A stretch of DNA of 64,000 bases from Fischerella sp. CENA71 (GTDB lineage Bacteria; Cyanobacteriota; Cyanobacteriia; Cyanobacteriales; Nostocaceae). Positions within the stretch are counted from its first letter, which is position 1; each line of letters begins with the position of its first letter. Below, one piece after another: positions 62,427 through 64,000 of the stretch. The translations under genes were made by a program, and so were the position numbers. The stretch covers positions 124,001 to 188,000 of the forward strand of contig JANBVI010000057.1 of the NCBI GenBank assembly GCA_024239075.1, written 5' to 3'. The notes below the pieces were generated by a model. That model was not told where the DNA came from. It ran no database searches and saw only the letters and a program-made list of their open reading frames with translations.

Positions 62427-64000
62427 GTGAATAATAAACGATGGAGAAATGCGGGGCTGTACGCACTGCTTTTTATTGTTGTCGTTGCTTTGGGAACAGC
62501 TTTCTTTGACAAGCAACCCCAAAGTAGAGAGACATGGCGATACAGTCAATTTATTCAAGAAGTCCGAAATAACAAGGTAGAAAAGGTCAGTATTAGTGCG
62601 GATAGATCTACAGCTATAGTCACGCCCAAATTTGACTCTAAAAAGAAATTGGTGACTTTGGTTAACGACCCCAATCTGATCAACGAACTGAATGACAAAG
62701 GCGTTGATATTATCGTTCTACCTCAAACAGACGAAGGATTTTGGTTTAAGGCACTTAGCAGCTTATTCTTCCCCGTATTACTTCTAGTTGGTTTGTTTTT
62801 CTTGTTACGCCGCGCTCAAAATGGTCCTGGTAGCCAAGCTATGAACTTTGGTAAATCCAAGGCCAGAGTGCAAATGGAACCACAAACCCAAGTTACCTTC
62901 GGGGATGTTGCTGGTATTGACCAAGCCAAGCTGGAATTAAACGAAGTCGTAGACTTTTTGAAAAATGCCGATCGCTTTACTGCTGTTGGAGCCAAAATTC
63001 CTAAAGGCGTTTTATTAGTAGGCCCTCCAGGAACTGGTAAAACACTATTGGCTCGTGCTGTAGCAGGCGAAGCAGGCGTCCCCTTCTTCTCCATCTCTGG
63101 TTCTGAGTTCGTGGAAATGTTTGTGGGTGTGGGTGCATCCCGTGTCCGTGACTTATTCGAGCAAGCCAAAGCCAATGCGCCTTGTATTGTCTTCATCGAT
63201 GAAATTGACGCTGTTGGTCGTCAGCGAGGCGCAGGTTTAGGTGGTGGTAACGATGAACGGGAACAAACCCTCAACCAGTTACTCACAGAAATGGACGGTT
63301 TTGAAGGTAATACCGGTATTATTATTATCGCTGCTACAAACCGCCCCGACGTTTTAGATGCAGCCTTGTTGCGTCCTGGTCGCTTCGACCGTCAAGTTGT
63401 TGTAGACCGCCCAGACTACTCTGGACGTGTGGAAATTCTCAAAGTTCACGCCCGTGGCAAAACTCTGGCAAAAGATGTGGACTTAGATAAAATTGCCCGT
63501 CGCAGTCCTGGTTTTACAGGTGCGGATCTATCGAATCTGCTCAACGAAGCCGCTATTCTGGCTGCACGTCGCAACCTGACCGAAATTTCGATGGATGAAA
63601 TCAACGATGCGATTGATCGCGTTTTGGCAGGGCCAGAAAAGAAAGACCGAGTCATGAGCGAAAAACGTAAGGAATTGGTCGCCTATCACGAAGCTGGTCA
63701 CGCTTTAGTTGGTGCCTTAATGCCAGACTATGATCCAGTGCAAAAAATTAGCATTATTCCTCGTGGTCGTGCTGGCGGTTTAACTTGGTTTACTCCCAGT
63801 GAAGACCGTATGGATAGTGGTTTGTACAGCCGTTCCTATCTGGAGAATCAGATGGCTGTAGCATTGGGTGGTCGTATTGCTGAAGAATTAATCTTTGGTG
63901 AAGAAGAAGTCACCACAGGTGCTTCTAACGACCTGCAACAAGTAGCACGTGTTGCTCGCCAAATGGTAACTCGCTTTGGTATGAGTGAAAAACTCGGTCC
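62427..64000 (+). CDS. ftsH: ATP-dependent zinc metalloprotease FtsH (3' end beyond the window)
   Basis: Membrane-bound AAA protease degrading damaged membrane proteins such as PSII D1. It starts at GTG ([14 protein letters not shown]) with AGGAGG 10 nt upstream. Two membrane spans (about 10-26 and 113-131), Walker A GPPGTGKT (199-206), Walker [13 protein letters not shown] ([20 protein letters not shown]) and zinc motif HEAGH (421-425) are present. About 524 codons lie within the window; the frame is open at the end. Confidence 0.95.
   Translation, partial: MNNKRWRNAGLYALLFIVVVALGTAFFDKQPQSRETWRYSQFIQEVRNNKVEKVSISADRSTAIVTPKFDSKKKLVTLVNDPNLINELNDKGVDIIVLPQTDEGFWFKALSSLFFPVLLLVGLFFLLRRAQNGPGSQAMNFGKSKARVQMEPQTQVTFGDVAGIDQAKLELNEVVDFLKNADRFTAVGAKIPKGVLLVGPPGTGKTLLARAVAGEAGVPFFSISGSEFVEMFVGVGASRVRDLFEQAKANAPCIVFIDEIDAVGRQRGAGLGGGNDEREQTLNQLLTEMDGFEGNTGIIIIAATNRPDVLDAALLRPGRFDRQVVVDRPDYSGRVEILKVHARGKTLAKDVDLDKIARRSPGFTGADLSNLLNEAAILAARRNLTEISMDEINDAIDRVLAGPEKKDRVMSEKRKELVAYHEAGHALVGALMPDYDPVQKISIIPRGRAGGLTWFTPSEDRMDSGLYSRSYLENQMAVALGGRIAEELIFGEEEVTTGASNDLQQVARVARQMVTRFGMSEKLG

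Noticed and set aside
1-64000. tRNA or rRNA genes
   Set aside because: No T-loop or anticodon-arm pattern or rRNA-like stretch was recognised while reading; a covariance search was not possible.

Overview
The window comes from a filamentous, probably heterocyst-forming cyanobacterium (Nostocales). HIP1 octamers (GCGATCGC) are everywhere and intergenic DNA is AT-rich. Genes include a plant-type [2Fe-2S] ferredoxin, a cyanobacterial biliverdin reductase and DUF1350. Spacers carry the low-complexity repeats typical of Nostoc relatives (GGGGATCGGGGA-type, GACCAATGACCAAT-type, GACGCGGAGA-type). No rRNA, tRNA, CRISPR array or intact insertion sequence was recognised.

Layout. 0-9 kb is housekeeping and stress: map, bvdR, petF, a SpoIID/LytB protein, sulfiredoxin next to Dps, an XRE-GrpE fusion, a STAS protein facing a receiver-PP2C phosphatase, and DUF1350. 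9-11 kb is mostly non-coding, with hairpins, dispersed repeats and a very short ORF containing RGSGR. At 11.4-12.7 kb cysC and a TPR gene overlap on the minus strand. 13.1-28.8 kb is the centrepiece: a tightly coupled operon for a PUFA-synthase/heterocyst-glycolipid-like lipid synthase. Its order is NPD-NPD-KS-AT-ACP-ACP / psiKR-KR-DH / KS-AT-DH-PPTase / free ACP / alkaline-phosphatase-superfamily enzyme. It is followed by a pseudo-M50-HlyD membrane protein, an internally duplicated small protein, a lipoprotein hydrolase and an SDR.

35-41.6 kb holds a Ser/Thr kinase, dTDP-glucose dehydratase, a 21-bp tandem repeat, a seven-bladed WD40 protein and a small exported protein. 41.7-49 kb holds fdhD, a GldA/GldF/GldG-like ABC system with a DUF4340 protein, purU and an EamA transporter. 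At 49.3 kb two CIRCE heat-shock operators precede an uncharacterised 116-residue gene.

50.7-57.8 kb is a peptide-secretion locus: an HTH regulator, a C39-peptidase ABC exporter with cNMP-binding-like N-terminal domains, an HlyD adaptor, a parvulin-type PPIase, and convergent tandem copies of a 66-residue double-glycine precursor. 58.3-64 kb has a GH13 C-terminal remnant, a two-component pair, a small anchored protein, a class-IV aminotransferase and the 5' part of ftsH.

How the parts fit: the lipid synthase carries its own carrier proteins and its own phosphopantetheinyl transferase-like domain, so it looks self-contained; its product is unknown. The 50.7-57.8 kb locus looks like a complete bacteriocin-type or signalling-peptide system in which the C39 domain would cleave the twin precursors after GG. 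The most unexpected regulatory signal is the paired CIRCE element in front of an unknown gene.
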